Shown: positions 18,577 to 27,959, counted from the stretch's first letter. The stretch: DNA of 64,000 bases from Kitasatospora atroaurantiaca (GCF_007828955.1 NZ_VIVR01000001.1:5890001-5954000); one strand, 5' to 3'. The notes: generated from the sequence alone by a model not told the origin. Translations and numbers: made by a program.

Positions 18577-20783
18577 TGGGGCTGGCTGGCCCCGGCGGAA
18601 CCCGTGTGGTGTTGATCGGCGCGGACGAATATCGGAACTTCCCGGACTTACCAGCGGTGTACCACAACATCGGCAGGCTTGCAGAGCTCTTCAGATCCCC
18701 GCATATCGGGGGTCTACCTGCCGAACATTGCGTGACGGTACGTAATCCTGCCGACGTCAAGGAAGTGCTCGACGCCGTCCATCAGGCAGCGAGTGAGGCG
18801 ACGGACACGCTTGTGGTGTACTTCGCCGGCCACGGTATGCGGTCGCCCGATGGCTCTCTCTATCTCGCATTGGGGCATTCCGAGCAAGGCCGGAAGCTAT
18901 ACGAGTCGGTGGCGTTCAACTACCTCCGCACCGAAGTCCTAGAAAGCGTGGCGCCCAGAAAGGTCGTGATCCTCGACTGTTGCTACAGTGGCGCCGCGCT
19001 GGAGGGGAACATGGGCGCTCTGGACGAGTTCGCGGACCAGACCGCCATCGAGGGCACCTACGTCATGACTGCCTCAGCCGCGACGCAGGCCGCTAGGGCT
19101 CCTGTGGGTGCGCACCTCACCGCGTTCACCGGTGAGCTCGTGACAGCCATTACCGATGGCGTTCCAGAGGCGCCCGACCCACTCGACATGAACTCCCTCT
19201 ACCGGTACATCCGCCGCCGGCTGGAATCACGGGGCATGCCGGTACCCCAGCAACGGGCCGGTGATCAGGGGCACGCCATCGCGCTGTTCCGTAACAAGTG
19301 GAAGCCGCGTAGCCAGAATCCGACGCTCGCAGCACTGCGTGAAGAGTGGTTCCACGAGATCCAAGTAGAGCTGCTTTGGCACGTAAGGGATGTCCCGGCG
19401 CTTGGCAAGGGCCGACTCCGCAACGACTTTGGCGAGCTCGGGCTCATCGGCTCCCTGCTGATCGCGCGGATCGCTGTCCAGCTCGCCCAGGGCGAGAGCA
19501 CGGCCAACATCCGGGACATGCTCGTCTCCAGCCCAGTTTTCACCGCGCCCGGCCCCGATATTGATGAGCTCACCGAGCTCATCGCCGCAGTCCAGTTCAG
19601 GTTCGAGCGCGACGGGCTGGCCAGTGCGGTTGGGGTCCTTGACGGCCTGGGACTGCTCCCCTGGAGTCCGGAGAGCACGTACATGCTGCTGGTCGAATAC
19701 TGGGCTGCCCAGCGAGGTCGTACGGTGCCTCGTACACGTGTGGAACGTGAACTTCACGAGCTGTGGGACACTGCGGACTCGCGTGTCCTCGCAGCGCACT
19801 CCTCGCTGCCAGCCTTCCCACTGGAGGCGTACCCCGACCTGTGGGAGATGCTGAAGGGCGAGCCGGACTTCCGTGTCGGCAACGTCGGCGCCTTGGTGCT
19901 CACCAAGCGTGGTGGCGGCGACCGTGCCTGGGAGCGGTGGATGTCCACCCGCCCCTGGAGCACTCTCAAGGCTCGCCACTTGGTTAGCCTCGGTGGAGAT
20001 CTCGTCCGCTGCCAGGCCGCGCGGAGCGCCCTCAGCCGTCTCCTCGATCAGGCTCCTCCTGGCGATGAGTTCCGCGGGGTTCTCGAACGGGCCGAAAAGA
20101 TCATCCAGGAGCAGTTGGAACACATCGGCCTGGCTGTGGAGGGCATGAGCGCCATCGAGTACGAGCTGCTACGCGAGCGCAGCCGGGACGAACACTTTCA
20201 AGATGGCTGCCTCGCCACGTTCGAGCAGCATCTCCTGAAGCAGTACCAGATCTTCTCCCTCTTCCCTGATCACATAACAACACACGGCACTTGGGGACCT
20301 CTTCCTTGGTGGTCGATCGCCCTTCACGACGAACACGAACGATTGGCAGCGCAGGAGCTGCTCGTCCATGGCAGCATGCAGCTGAGCATCACGGTCAAGA
20401 GCCACGACGCTGACGAGCTTGTCATCACCTGCCAGGAGCCCGGGCCCGGATCCTCGCGAATCACAGCCCGATTCCGCTTCGATCTCCGCGATGCTGTGCA
20501 CGCCTGCGAGCTGCTACTTCTTGCCCGTCGGCAGTCCGTGGTAGTGGACTTCCTCACGGAACACATCGATGAGTTGGGCGATTGCAAGGTTAACCTCATC
20601 AGCACGTTGCCTATCGATATAGGCGGCGACATCGGAGCTACACTCGCCGACATCGCAACCCGTGCCCTGCGCCGACTCATGCCAGGCGCATCAGGGCCTG
20701 CCCTCTACGATGACGTGGTCCCGTCGCTCGAAAGACTTCTGAAGTCAGCGCGACTCCCCCAGATCTGCCGCCATCCGAGGTAG
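18576..20783 (+). CDS. Caspase-family protease, EACC1-associated type
   Basis: 735 residues. The N-terminal 230 residues are a caspase/metacaspase fold: VVLIGADEYRNFPDLPAV at the start, His in YFAGHGM (about 86), Cys in VILDCCYSGAAL (about 136), and TASAATQAA after it. A helical region (about 250-330, EEWFHEIQVELLW) resembles an effector-associated domain, and the long C-terminal part is a mixed helical/strand region I cannot assign. The ATG at 18576 overlaps the EACC1 stop. The likely role is a regulated intracellular protease effector that EACC1 helps to activate or hold (inference). Codon use is less GC3-biased than in neighbouring genes, consistent with acquisition. Confidence 0.87.
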   Translation: MGLAGPGGTRVVLIGADEYRNFPDLPAVYHNIGRLAELFRSPHIGGLPAEHCVTVRNPADVKEVLDAVHQAASEATDTLVVYFAGHGMRSPDGSLYLALGHSEQGRKLYESVAFNYLRTEVLESVAPRKVVILDCCYSGAALEGNMGALDEFADQTAIEGTYVMTASAATQAARAPVGAHLTAFTGELVTAITDGVPEAPDPLDMNSLYRYIRRRLESRGMPVPQQRAGDQGHAIALFRNKWKPRSQNPTLAALREEWFHEIQVELLWHVRDVPALGKGRLRNDFGELGLIGSLLIARIAVQLAQGESTANIRDMLVSSPVFTAPGPDIDELTELIAAVQFRFERDGLASAVGVLDGLGLLPWSPESTYMLLVEYWAAQRGRTVPRTRVERELHELWDTADSRVLAAHSSLPAFPLEAYPDLWEMLKGEPDFRVGNVGALVLTKRGGGDRAWERWMSTRPWSTLKARHLVSLGGDLVRCQAARSALSRLLDQAPPGDEFRGVLERAEKIIQEQLEHIGLAVEGMSAIEYELLRERSRDEHFQDGCLATFEQHLLKQYQIFSLFPDHITTHGTWGPLPWWSIALHDEHERLAAQELLVHGSMQLSITVKSHDADELVITCQEPGPGSSRITARFRFDLRDAVHACELLLLARRQSVVVDFLTEHIDELGDCKVNLISTLPIDIGGDIGATLADIATRALRRLMPGASGPALYDDVVPSLERLLKSARLPQICRHPR

Positions 20784-20868
20784 CAACCGAGCCTGCTGAG
20801 GCCACGCGTGTCATGGCCGTCGGCTTCCGATATCTCAGCGTCACTGTTCCTCCGGCCACCTTGCCGGC

Positions 20869-20912
20869 GCTGGGGGTCAAGGGGTCGCAGGTTCAAATCC
20901 TGTCGTCCCGAC
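20869..20912 (+). repeat. tRNA-Pro(GGG) 3' fragment, att-like copy 2
   Basis: Identical over 44 bp to the copy at 13996, from the G before the anticodon loop to the base after the discriminator. It lies 85 bp after the caspase stop and 130 bp before the 3' end of the integrase gene. The 5' half of the tRNA is absent. Sequence to the left is unrelated to copies 1 and 3, so this looks like a junction between two integrated segments. Confidence 0.85.
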
Positions 20913-20931
20913 CGGCGTTTTCGCAGGTCGT

Positions 20932-20967
20932 AGGCCGTTTCCGCAGTGATGCGGGGACGGCCTTTTT
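20932..20967 (+). terminator. Rho-independent terminator after tRNA fragment 2
   Basis: AGGCCGT (20932) pairs with ACGGCCT (20957), with an inner CCGCA-GTGA-TGCGG hairpin, followed by TTTTT. It can terminate transcription leaving the tRNA/caspase side. Confidence 0.8.
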
Positions 20968-21042
20968 GACGTCCCGTCGGCTCGTGGTCGCATTGTGGTC
21001 GCACATGGCCGCGTTCACTCCCTGGACAGCGTGGGCCGAGAT

Positions 21043-22332
21043 TCAAGCAGCGGCGAACACAGGGAGGTTGGGCCTCCCCGGGTGCTCCTGGTTTCCGCTT
21101 GTGTGGTCGCGGTGTGGTCGCAGCCAGCGGGGCCACCGCAAGCGGGCGGCCTCTCGATCGGCCTGAGCCAGGATGGCGGCGATGGTGTCGACCGCATCGG
21201 CGGCGGCTTGCCGGGTGAGGTGGTCGTAGATGTTCGCGGTGGTCGAGAGCGTCGAGTGCCGAAGCGTCTTGGAGACCGTGACCAGCGGTACGCCGGCCGC
21301 GATCGGCAGGGTGGCGGCGAGGTGCCGCAGGTCGTGGACGCCAACGCGGGGGACGTGAGCCTCGGCCGAGAGCTGGTGGAGGCGGTCCAGGACGCGCTGC
21401 GGGCGGAGCGGTTGGCCGTCCGGCTTGCAGAACACCAGGCCGTCGGGCTGGACGGGGCCCTGGGTGGCAGCGCGGTGCCGGAGTGCGGTGGCGACGCGGG
21501 GTGAGATGGCGATCCAGTTCTTGCTGCTGCGGGTCTTGGGCGCGGTCAGGACGGTGCGGGCGTTGTTGATCGAAGAGAGCGTGTAGCGGACGTAGAGGAC
21601 CTGCTGGTCGAGGTGGACGTCCGCCCAGTGCAGTGCGAGGGCTTCGCCTCTTCGCATGCCGGTGCCGATGAGGACCTCGAACAGGTCGGCCAGGAACGGG
21701 TCGGCTCGGTGGCAGTAGCGGAGGAACTTGGCGGCCTCGTCGGCGGTCCAGATCCGGCGTTCGGGGGAGGCGGGGCGCTGTAGGACGCTGGGGCGGGCGG
21801 GGTTATGGGCGAGTCGGTCATGGCGGACGGCGTCGCCGAGGGCGCTGGAGAGGGTGGCGAGGCAGCGGTGCAGGGTGAACAGGCCGCGGCTGCGGGCGAG
21901 CTGGGCGCGGGCGAAGTCGGCGATGTGCCGGCGGGTGAGGTCGTCGAGCTTGAGGCGGCCGAGGCTTGGGATGAGGTCGCCTGTGACGTAGTCGCGGTAG
22001 CGGACGAGGGTGGTGGGCTTGAGGGTGAGGGCTTTGGTCTGGAGCCAGGCGGTGAGGTAGTCGGCGACGGTCTGGTTGGGGTCGGCGCTGTAACCTCCGT
22101 CCTGGGCATCGAGGACCCGGCGGAGGGCCGCACGGGCGGCGTCCGCGGTGGCGAAGCCTCCGCGGCGCAGGGTGCGGCGCCGGCCGGGGGAGGGGAGGTC
22201 GACGGCGAAGGTCCAGGTGCCGTGGTCGGGGTCGGTGGCGAGGCGGGGGCAGTGGGCGCCGAACTGCTTGTGCTGCTGGTCGCGGCAGCCGCATCGGCGG
22301 TAGACGCTGCCGGTTCGGGCGGAGGAGCGCAT
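21043..22332 (-). CDS. Tyrosine site-specific integrase (element integrase A)
   Basis: 429 residues. An N-terminal arm-binding region has a Cys-rich start (RRCGCRDQQHKQFGAHCP) and WTFAVDLPSPGRRR; a core-binding domain follows (ADYLTAWLQTKALTLKPTT); the catalytic domain has Arg in GTGMRRGEALAL, the box VHDLRHLAATL (HxxR), His in TLRHSTLS and nucleophile Tyr in NIYDHLTRQ (about 370). All catalytic residues are present. The 3' end of the gene faces the tRNA-Pro fragment at 20869, the usual layout for actinomycete integrative elements where attP sits beside int. The fragment at 43190-43842 is a close relative. Confidence 0.92.
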   Translation of the reverse strand: MRSSARTGSVYRRCGCRDQQHKQFGAHCPRLATDPDHGTWTFAVDLPSPGRRRTLRRGGFATADAARAALRRVLDAQDGGYSADPNQTVADYLTAWLQTKALTLKPTTLVRYRDYVTGDLIPSLGRLKLDDLTRRHIADFARAQLARSRGLFTLHRCLATLSSALGDAVRHDRLAHNPARPSVLQRPASPERRIWTADEAAKFLRYCHRADPFLADLFEVLIGTGMRRGEALALHWADVHLDQQVLYVRYTLSSINNARTVLTAPKTRSSKNWIAISPRVATALRHRAATQGPVQPDGLVFCKPDGQPLRPQRVLDRLHQLSAEAHVPRVGVHDLRHLAATLPIAAGVPLVTVSKTLRHSTLSTTANIYDHLTRQAAADAVDTIAAILAQADREAARLRWPRWLRPHRDHTSGNQEHPGRPNLPVFAAA

Positions 22333-22546
22333 GGTAATCGCATCCCGAAGTGGTGGTTGGCCTTGGTGGCGCTCTTAAGTCTGCGCTCACTGTGCGACCA
22401 CCAGCGGTGATTCAGCGTCCTGACCTGCGAGGACCCCTTGTCGAGGCCACAAGTGCGCCGGGCGCCGGCGACAGTGGGCGGCAACGGCTTGTGAACCGCG
22501 ACACCTCGCGGTCCTCGGCTCAGATGATCGCCATAGGAGACGCCCT

Positions 22547-22736
22547 ATGGGAGAGGTCGGCCTCCTGGCGCAGTTCGAGGGCGACCAGCAGGTGGATCAC
22601 CGCGTCCGCCCATGGCGACACCGCCGCGTTCGACTACAGGTACGGGCAGGAGCGGTACGGCTACTTCATGCGCCGCCTCGCCGATCTCCTGGCCCACCGG
22701 ACCTTCTTCCTCCGCGCGATGGCCACGCGCGGCTGA
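22547..22736 (+). pseudogene. Small hypothetical protein, probably frameshifted
   Basis: ATG 22547 has a good ribosome site (TAGGAGA) and opens MGEVGLLAQFEGDQQVDH. The most protein-like sequence downstream, HGDTAAFDYRYGQERYGYF followed by MRRLADLLAHRTFFL, lies in another frame and ends at 22736. A single-base shift near 22610 would join them into a protein of about 63 residues. I do not recognise the family. It lies between the integrase and a terminator, on the opposite strand from both neighbours. Confidence 0.35.
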
Positions 22737-22762
22737 GACCACCCTTGGCAGGGGAGTTACCG

Positions 22763-22793
22763 GGCCGCCGGCAGTCGAAGCCTGCCGGCGGCC
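22763..22793. terminator. Perfect 12-bp hairpin between convergent genes
   Basis: GGCCGCCGGCAG and CTGCCGGCGGCC form a 12-bp stem with a 7-nt loop. It sits between the small ORF ending at 22736 and the SUKH-3 stop at 22857, so it probably acts as a bidirectional terminator. A degenerate copy of the same hairpin lies at about 22884-22914, inside the end of the SUKH-3 gene. Confidence 0.6.
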
Positions 22794-22856
22794 TTCTGCG
22801 TGTCGGGTCAGAAGAAGGCTGATGCGGGTGTACCCGCCGTACGGGCAGGAGCGGCC

Positions 22857-23390
22857 TCACTCTTGGCGTGGGGTGTCACCCGGGCCGTCGGCAGTCGAGG
22901 GCCTGTCGGGGGCCTTCGGCGGGTCTGGCCAGAAGAATGTCCTGTCGTAGTCGGCGGCAACGAGGCGCCGGATCGCCTCGTCGAAGCCGTTGGCGACGCG
23001 CTGGAACCCGACGTCGCCGACGAGCAGGATGTCGCCGTTCTCCGCCAGGAGGACGGCTTCCTCGGTGACGAAGGCGGTGCCGACGATTGCGACCTCCTGG
23101 CCCAGGCGCCTGGCGAAGATGCCCAGGTTCCTCGGCGTCGCGTGGGCGGACTCCAGGGTCGGCTCGACCGCGGTGGTGAGGACCACGTCGCGCTCCCGGA
23201 ATTGCCAGGTCACGGTGAGCTCGCCCCAGGCCGCGAGGAACTCCCGGAGCCGGTCGGTGACCTCGTAGTCGTCCTCGGCGTACTGCCGGCAGGCGTCCTC
23301 CACGTCGAGCGGGTGGACCTCGATCCGTGCCGCGCCGGCAAGAGCCGCCCGGAGGGCCGGGACGCCCTCGCGCTCGTGGGTGTCGGTCAT
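22857..23390 (-). CDS. SUKH-3-type immunity protein
   Basis: 177 residues, resembling the SUKH-3 immunity family: VTDRLREFLAAWGELTVTW, RNLGIFARRLGQEVAIVGTA, ENGDILLVGDVGFQRVANGF and a C-terminal IRRLVAADYDRTFFWP. SUKH proteins neutralise diverse secreted nuclease and deaminase toxins by binding their catalytic domain. The ATG at 23390 overlaps the stop of the YD-repeat toxin gene (ATGA), as expected for a co-translated toxin-immunity pair; the frame is open further upstream, but that part overlaps the toxin end. The C-terminal 20 residues are Pro/Asp-rich. Confidence 0.8.
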   Translation of the reverse strand: MTDTHEREGVPALRAALAGAARIEVHPLDVEDACRQYAEDDYEVTDRLREFLAAWGELTVTWQFRERDVVLTTAVEPTLESAHATPRNLGIFARRLGQEVAIVGTAFVTEEAVLLAENGDILLVGDVGFQRVANGFDEAIRRLVAADYDRTFFWPDPPKAPDRPSTADGPGDTPRQE

Positions 23391-26300
23391 CCTGTCAGGA
23401 CCTCGCCTCCGAAGCCGGGAACCCAGCTTCCGCAGTTCTCGCACATCTTGAACTTCTTACCCTTGGGGTTGACTGTCACCAGATCGACGTTCTTCGGGTC
23501 CGCGCCGTCCTTGATCGCGTTGGTGAACATCCGCGGCTCGCCGCACACACCAGGCGGCCGTTTGTCCTCCCGCTGCGACTCGGAAGGCAACGCCTCGTTC
23601 ACCTTCTTGTGGTGGCCGGTCTCCGGGCCGCTGTCGCCGTAGTAGATCTTACCGGTGGTGCGGTCGCGACCGACCGTGTAGGCGCCCGGGGGCTTCTCGT
23701 CCTCGCCGAGGCCCGCTGCCACGTCCTTGACGCGCTGCTTGCCCAGGTCCATCAGGTGCTTCTTGACGTCGGGGATCTCCTCCGGCGTCAGACCGAGCGG
23801 GTCGCACCAGGTGTGCGGGTTGTGGACGTAGCCGTCGGGGTTGGGCGCGGGGCTGAGGCCGAGCGGGTCGGGGCTGGTGTAACGGGCCGTCTCGGGGTCG
23901 TAGTAGCGGTTGAGGTTGTAGTGGAGCCGGGTCTCGGGGTCGAAGTACTGGCCGGGGAAGCGCAGCGGGGTGTAGGTGGTGCTGTCGCTGGGCCAGGTGG
24001 TGTGGCCCCACACCGTCGGGGTGGCCCGCCAGGCGATCGCCTCGGTGGCGGGGTCGACCAGTTCGGTGGGGGTGCCGACCAGGTCGGTGACGATGGCGAA
24101 GAACCGGCTGTTGACCTGGTCCTGGTCGGCGAGGGTCTCGGTCTGGGCGAGCGGCTGCAGGCCCTTGTGGTCCCAGCTGAGGGTGTGCGGGCCCGGGAGG
24201 TAGGGGGCCTCGGTGGTCTGCTCCGCGAGGACGGAGCCGTCCCAGGTGAACTCGGTGCGCTCCTCGACGCCGGCGCCGTCCAGGGACAGCCGGTGCTTGG
24301 CGATGCGGCGGCCGAACGGATCGTAGAGGTAGCGCCAGCGGGTGCCGTCCGGGGTGACCACCTCGGTGAGGCGGTCCTCGGTGTCCCAGGTGTAGCGCCA
24401 AGTGTCGGGCTTCTTGGACAGCCGGGTGACCTGGCGGAGGACCGTCCGTCCGGCGGCGTCGTACTCGTAGCGGACCCGGCCCGCCGTGGTGAGCTGGGTG
24501 CCGCTGTAGGAACGGGCGCCGACGGCGGCCTTGGTGGCACCGGTCGCGGGCCAGTTCGCGTCGGTGAGGTTGCCGACCGCGTCGTAGGCGTACGTTTCGG
24601 TCCAGTCGCCGGCCCGCACCGCGGTGACCCGACCGGTGGCGTCGTGCTCGAACACCCGCAGCCCGTTGAGCTGGTCGTCGACGCCGGTCAGCACACCGTC
24701 GGCGCGGTACGTGTAGTCGCGGCGCTGGAGGACGTCCTGCTCGGAGCGGAGGATCTGGCTGGTCAGGCGGTGCTCGGAGTCCCAGCTGCTGGCCAGGGTC
24801 AGCCGCTCGCCGATGGTGCGCTCGTGCTCACGGCCCGCCGCGTCGTAGGAGAACTCCAGCGCACCGTCGGGCGTGGCCAGCGATGTCCGACGGCCCTCCG
24901 GGTCGTAGGACCAGGCGCTGGAGTGGCCGGTCGGGGTGGTGCGGTGGACACTGCGGCCGAGCAGGTCGCGGGTGTGGCTGAGGGTACGTCCGTTGACCGT
25001 CTCGGAGAGCAGGTTGCCGAGCGCGTCGACGGTGCGCAGCACGTCCGCGTCCGGGCTGGTGGCCCTGAGCAGATGGCCGGCCGGGTCGTAGGCGTATGTG
25101 GTGGTCGCGTCGTCGACGTCCTTGGTGAGGAGCCGGCCCAGGGCGTCGTACGAGTAGTGGACCTCTCCGCCCGTCGGGCTGGTGCGGGAGAGCAGTTGTC
25201 CGGCGGCATCCAGCCGGTAGCTGACGGTCCGTCCGTGGAAGTCGCTCTCGCCGACCAATCGGCCGGCGGCGTCGTACCGGTAGGTCCAGCTCTGACCCAG
25301 CGGGTTGGTGACGGACACCAGGTTCATGTCGGCGTCGTAGCCGAAGACCAGCCGGGTCCCGTCGGGGTCCGTCCGGGCGGCGATCGTCTCGAACGGGGTG
25401 TACTCGTACGAGGTGACCTGGCCGAGCCGGTCGGTGTGGGTGAGGAGGTTGCCCTCGTCGTCGTACGCCCAGGTCTCGGTGGCCCCGTCGGCTGCCGCGT
25501 ACGAGCTCAGCTTGCCCTCGGCGGTCCAGGCGAGCCGGGTGACGCCGCCCAGCTGGTCGGTGACGGCGGTGACCCGGCCGAAGGCGTCCCGCTCGTACCG
25601 GCTGGTGGCGCCGTTCCGGTCGATGACCTCGACCGGGAGGCCGGCCGCGTTGCAGCGGACCAGGGTGGAGTGGCCGAGCGGGTCGGTGACGGCGGTCAGG
25701 TGCCCGGCCTCGTCGTACCGGTAGTGCGTGGTGCCGCCGGTCGGCTCGGTGACCGAGGTCCGCAGGCCGGACTCGTCGTAGGTCTGCAGCCAGGTCAGAC
25801 CGCCCGGCCGCGTGATCGCGGTCGGCAGGCTGGTGTCGCCGAAGTACGCCGCGGTGGACTGCTCGCCGTCCGGGCGGGTGACGGCGACCACGTCGCCGAC
25901 GCCGTCGTACGCGAAGCGGGTGACCCGGCCGAGCGGATCCGTCCGCGACAGCAGGCGGTCGTACTCGTCGCGCTCGAACAGTGTGGTGTTTCCGAGCGGG
26001 TCGACCTGGGCGACGATCTGGAGGCGCTCGTTGACGTGGTAGCGGGTGGTGTGGCCGAGGGCGTTGGTCTCGGAGTTCACCCGGATGCCGGTGACCGGGT
26101 CGGGGTCGCCGTATTCGAAGTGGAACCGGAGGGTGCCGTCGGCGGCGCCCTCGTCGACGACCCGGTCGCGGGGGTCGTAGGTGTAGCGGTACTGGGTGCC
26201 GTTGCGGTCGGTCCAGGCCACGATGCGGCCCTGGGAGTCGTTGGCGAAACGCAGCGGCTTGCCAGAGGTGTTGTAGACCGAGGTCAGGTGGCCGTCGGTG

Positions 26301-27190
26301 TAGCCGTACCGGGTCAGCAGCTGGTCGCGGCCCTCCTCGCCCGCACCCGCCAGGCGAAGCGCGGTGATCCGGCCGCTGTCGACGGTGACCAGCACCCGGT
26401 AGCCACCGGAGTGGGTCATACTCAGCGGGACACCGTCGGCGTCGTAGTCGAAGTCGACGCGGTGGCCGATCCGGTCCCGGATCGCCGTCAGCAGGGCGAC
26501 GTCGCCCGCCGGCCGCAGCGTGAACTCCCGGACCAGGCCGCTGGCGTGGTCGGTCAGCGTGTAGTCGCCGGCGGCGTCGACCGCGAGGTCCAGCCGCGCA
26601 CCGGCGCTCGCCTGAGACGGTTCGTCGGGGGTCGGATGCGGGTAGGCCTGGGCAATCCGGTCGGCGGTGAGGTGGACCACGCCCTCGGCGTCGATCTCCA
26701 GCCGCTCGTCGAAGGTGCAGGCCCACTTCGGGCCCATCCACCAGCCGGCCTGGTAGTTCGACTCGAAGGACCGCTTGAACAGCAGCGGCAGGGCGCCCGG
26801 CAGCGAGAGGTCCTGCTGCTCGATGAACATCAGGCCGGTGGCCATGTCGACCGGCTCGCCGCCCTGGCAGCGCGACTCCGGCGGCCGGCCCGGCCCGTGC
26901 GGGTCCTCGACGTGCCGGCGGCCCTGACCGCCGTTGTGGGGGCCGCTGCCACGGCCGTGCCCGCCGCTGCCGTGCGGGCTGCGCGGCATGTCGTTCTTGC
27001 CCGAGTGGAGGAGCTTCTCCAGGTCCTTGGCGTGCTTGGCCTCGATCTCGCGGGTGTTCTTCGCGACCTGCTTCAGGTTGTCGCCGGCCTTGTGGTAGAA
27101 GTTCCTCACCGCTTTGGAAGCGTCCTCGGCGAGGGTCTTGCCGAGCTTCTCGGCCCCGTGCTCAAGGGCCTTGACGATCTGGTTGCTCAT
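23387..27190 (-). CDS. YD-repeat (RHS) polymorphic toxin with YwqJ-like deaminase domain
   Basis: 1,267 residues. Residues 1-65 are a charged helical segment (MSNQIVKALEHGAEKLGKTL); 65-110 a Gly/Pro/His-rich linker; 115-190 a DUF6531-like entry domain (EPVDMATGLMF); about 200-1075 many YD repeats (RYDEAGHLTAVTDPLGH); about 1077-1137 the RHS core with RYYDPETARYTSPDPLGL. The last about 130 residues differ completely from the paralogue at 34023-37994: HKKVNEAL, GVCGEPRMFTNAI and FKMCENCGSW, giving CxE and CxxC motifs expected of a zinc-dependent deaminase of the YwqJ type. It follows a carrier gene (ATGA overlap) and precedes SUKH-3 immunity. Deaminase function is inferred from motifs. Confidence 0.88.
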   Translation of the reverse strand: MSNQIVKALEHGAEKLGKTLAEDASKAVRNFYHKAGDNLKQVAKNTREIEAKHAKDLEKLLHSGKNDMPRSPHGSGGHGRGSGPHNGGQGRRHVEDPHGPGRPPESRCQGGEPVDMATGLMFIEQQDLSLPGALPLLFKRSFESNYQAGWWMGPKWACTFDERLEIDAEGVVHLTADRIAQAYPHPTPDEPSQASAGARLDLAVDAAGDYTLTDHASGLVREFTLRPAGDVALLTAIRDRIGHRVDFDYDADGVPLSMTHSGGYRVLVTVDSGRITALRLAGAGEEGRDQLLTRYGYTDGHLTSVYNTSGKPLRFANDSQGRIVAWTDRNGTQYRYTYDPRDRVVDEGAADGTLRFHFEYGDPDPVTGIRVNSETNALGHTTRYHVNERLQIVAQVDPLGNTTLFERDEYDRLLSRTDPLGRVTRFAYDGVGDVVAVTRPDGEQSTAAYFGDTSLPTAITRPGGLTWLQTYDESGLRTSVTEPTGGTTHYRYDEAGHLTAVTDPLGHSTLVRCNAAGLPVEVIDRNGATSRYERDAFGRVTAVTDQLGGVTRLAWTAEGKLSSYAAADGATETWAYDDEGNLLTHTDRLGQVTSYEYTPFETIAARTDPDGTRLVFGYDADMNLVSVTNPLGQSWTYRYDAAGRLVGESDFHGRTVSYRLDAAGQLLSRTSPTGGEVHYSYDALGRLLTKDVDDATTTYAYDPAGHLLRATSPDADVLRTVDALGNLLSETVNGRTLSHTRDLLGRSVHRTTPTGHSSAWSYDPEGRRTSLATPDGALEFSYDAAGREHERTIGERLTLASSWDSEHRLTSQILRSEQDVLQRRDYTYRADGVLTGVDDQLNGLRVFEHDATGRVTAVRAGDWTETYAYDAVGNLTDANWPATGATKAAVGARSYSGTQLTTAGRVRYEYDAAGRTVLRQVTRLSKKPDTWRYTWDTEDRLTEVVTPDGTRWRYLYDPFGRRIAKHRLSLDGAGVEERTEFTWDGSVLAEQTTEAPYLPGPHTLSWDHKGLQPLAQTETLADQDQVNSRFFAIVTDLVGTPTELVDPATEAIAWRATPTVWGHTTWPSDSTTYTPLRFPGQYFDPETRLHYNLNRYYDPETARYTSPDPLGLSPAPNPDGYVHNPHTWCDPLGLTPEEIPDVKKHLMDLGKQRVKDVAAGLGEDEKPPGAYTVGRDRTTGKIYYGDSGPETGHHKKVNEALPSESQREDKRPPGVCGEPRMFTNAIKDGADPKNVDLVTVNPKGKKFKMCENCGSWVPGFGGEVLTG

Positions 27191-27912
27191 TCGAAGCTCA
27201 CCCCCGCGATCTTGGACTGGAACAGCTGCGCGTGACCCGCGACAGTCTCGGCGTGGTCGTGCATCATCCGTGCGTGCTCATCGAGTGCGTCGGGCTCGAT
27301 GCGGAAGCCGGAGCCACCTCCGCCGCCGCCGGAGACGCCGAGGGCGGACTCGGCGGCCTGGAACACCATCCCGGAGACGGCGTTGGCGACGGTATCGATC
27401 AGCGGGCCGATCGCCGCCTCGATCACCTGGCCGATGATGTACTGCTCCAGCTGCTGCTCGAGGTAGTTGATCAGGCGCTTGGCGGCCTCCTCGATAAGGA
27501 TGACCGCGGCCTCGGCCGCGCCGAAGGTGGCGACGGCGGCGGCCTGGTCGGCGACGAACGCGGCCGCCAGCGCGATCAGTTCGCCGATGGTCTCGACCTT
27601 CATGCCGACGATCACATCCGCTGCGATGTCCAGGGCGTCCGCCACGACATGGCAGGCCTGGACCAGCTCGTTGAAGTGCTGGTCGGACACCGACGCCCAC
27701 TTGGCGAGCAACGCCTCGTACGACGCGCCCTCATAGGCCTGGCCGAGGCGCTGGATCGTGTTGGTGGAGTCCTGGTGAGCGGACTCCACGTTCTGCGCGA
27801 ACTCCCGCACGTGCGATGCGAACTCACGAACCTTGTCCTCGTTCACACTCGGCCAGTTGATGCCGATGAACTGTAGGAACGACACCACCTCGCCAGGCAG
27901 CTCGATCGCCAC
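27187..27912 (-). CDS. WXG/CpnT-NTD-like carrier protein (copy 1)
   Basis: 241 residues, GTG start with ribosome site GAGGGGGA. The first 110 residues are a helical hairpin with YEGASYEALLAKW, where YEG takes the place of the WxG turn of WXG100 proteins. A long Ala-rich amphipathic/hydrophobic stretch follows (ELIALAAAFVADQAAAVATF, VILIEEAAKRLINYLEQQLE), then a Gly-rich hinge and a helical end. This arrangement resembles the N-terminal carrier domain of type VII-exported toxins such as CpnT, here as a separate gene. Its stop overlaps the toxin start (ATGA), so it likely pairs with the YD-repeat protein for export. No ESX secretion genes are in the window. Confidence 0.75.
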   Translation of the reverse strand: MAIELPGEVVSFLQFIGINWPSVNEDKVREFASHVREFAQNVESAHQDSTNTIQRLGQAYEGASYEALLAKWASVSDQHFNELVQACHVVADALDIAADVIVGMKVETIGELIALAAAFVADQAAAVATFGAAEAAVILIEEAAKRLINYLEQQLEQYIIGQVIEAAIGPLIDTVANAVSGMVFQAAESALGVSGGGGGGSGFRIEPDALDEHARMMHDHAETVAGHAQLFQSKIAGVSFE

Positions 27913-27959
27913 AGGGTCCCCCTCAGCCGTTCATGGACATATGTTCGCTGGACGTCAAT

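Noticed and set aside
22545..22742. Minus-strand ORF of 65 residues downstream of the SUKH-3 gene
   Set aside because: It is antisense to a more protein-like plus-strand frame and has no ribosome site.
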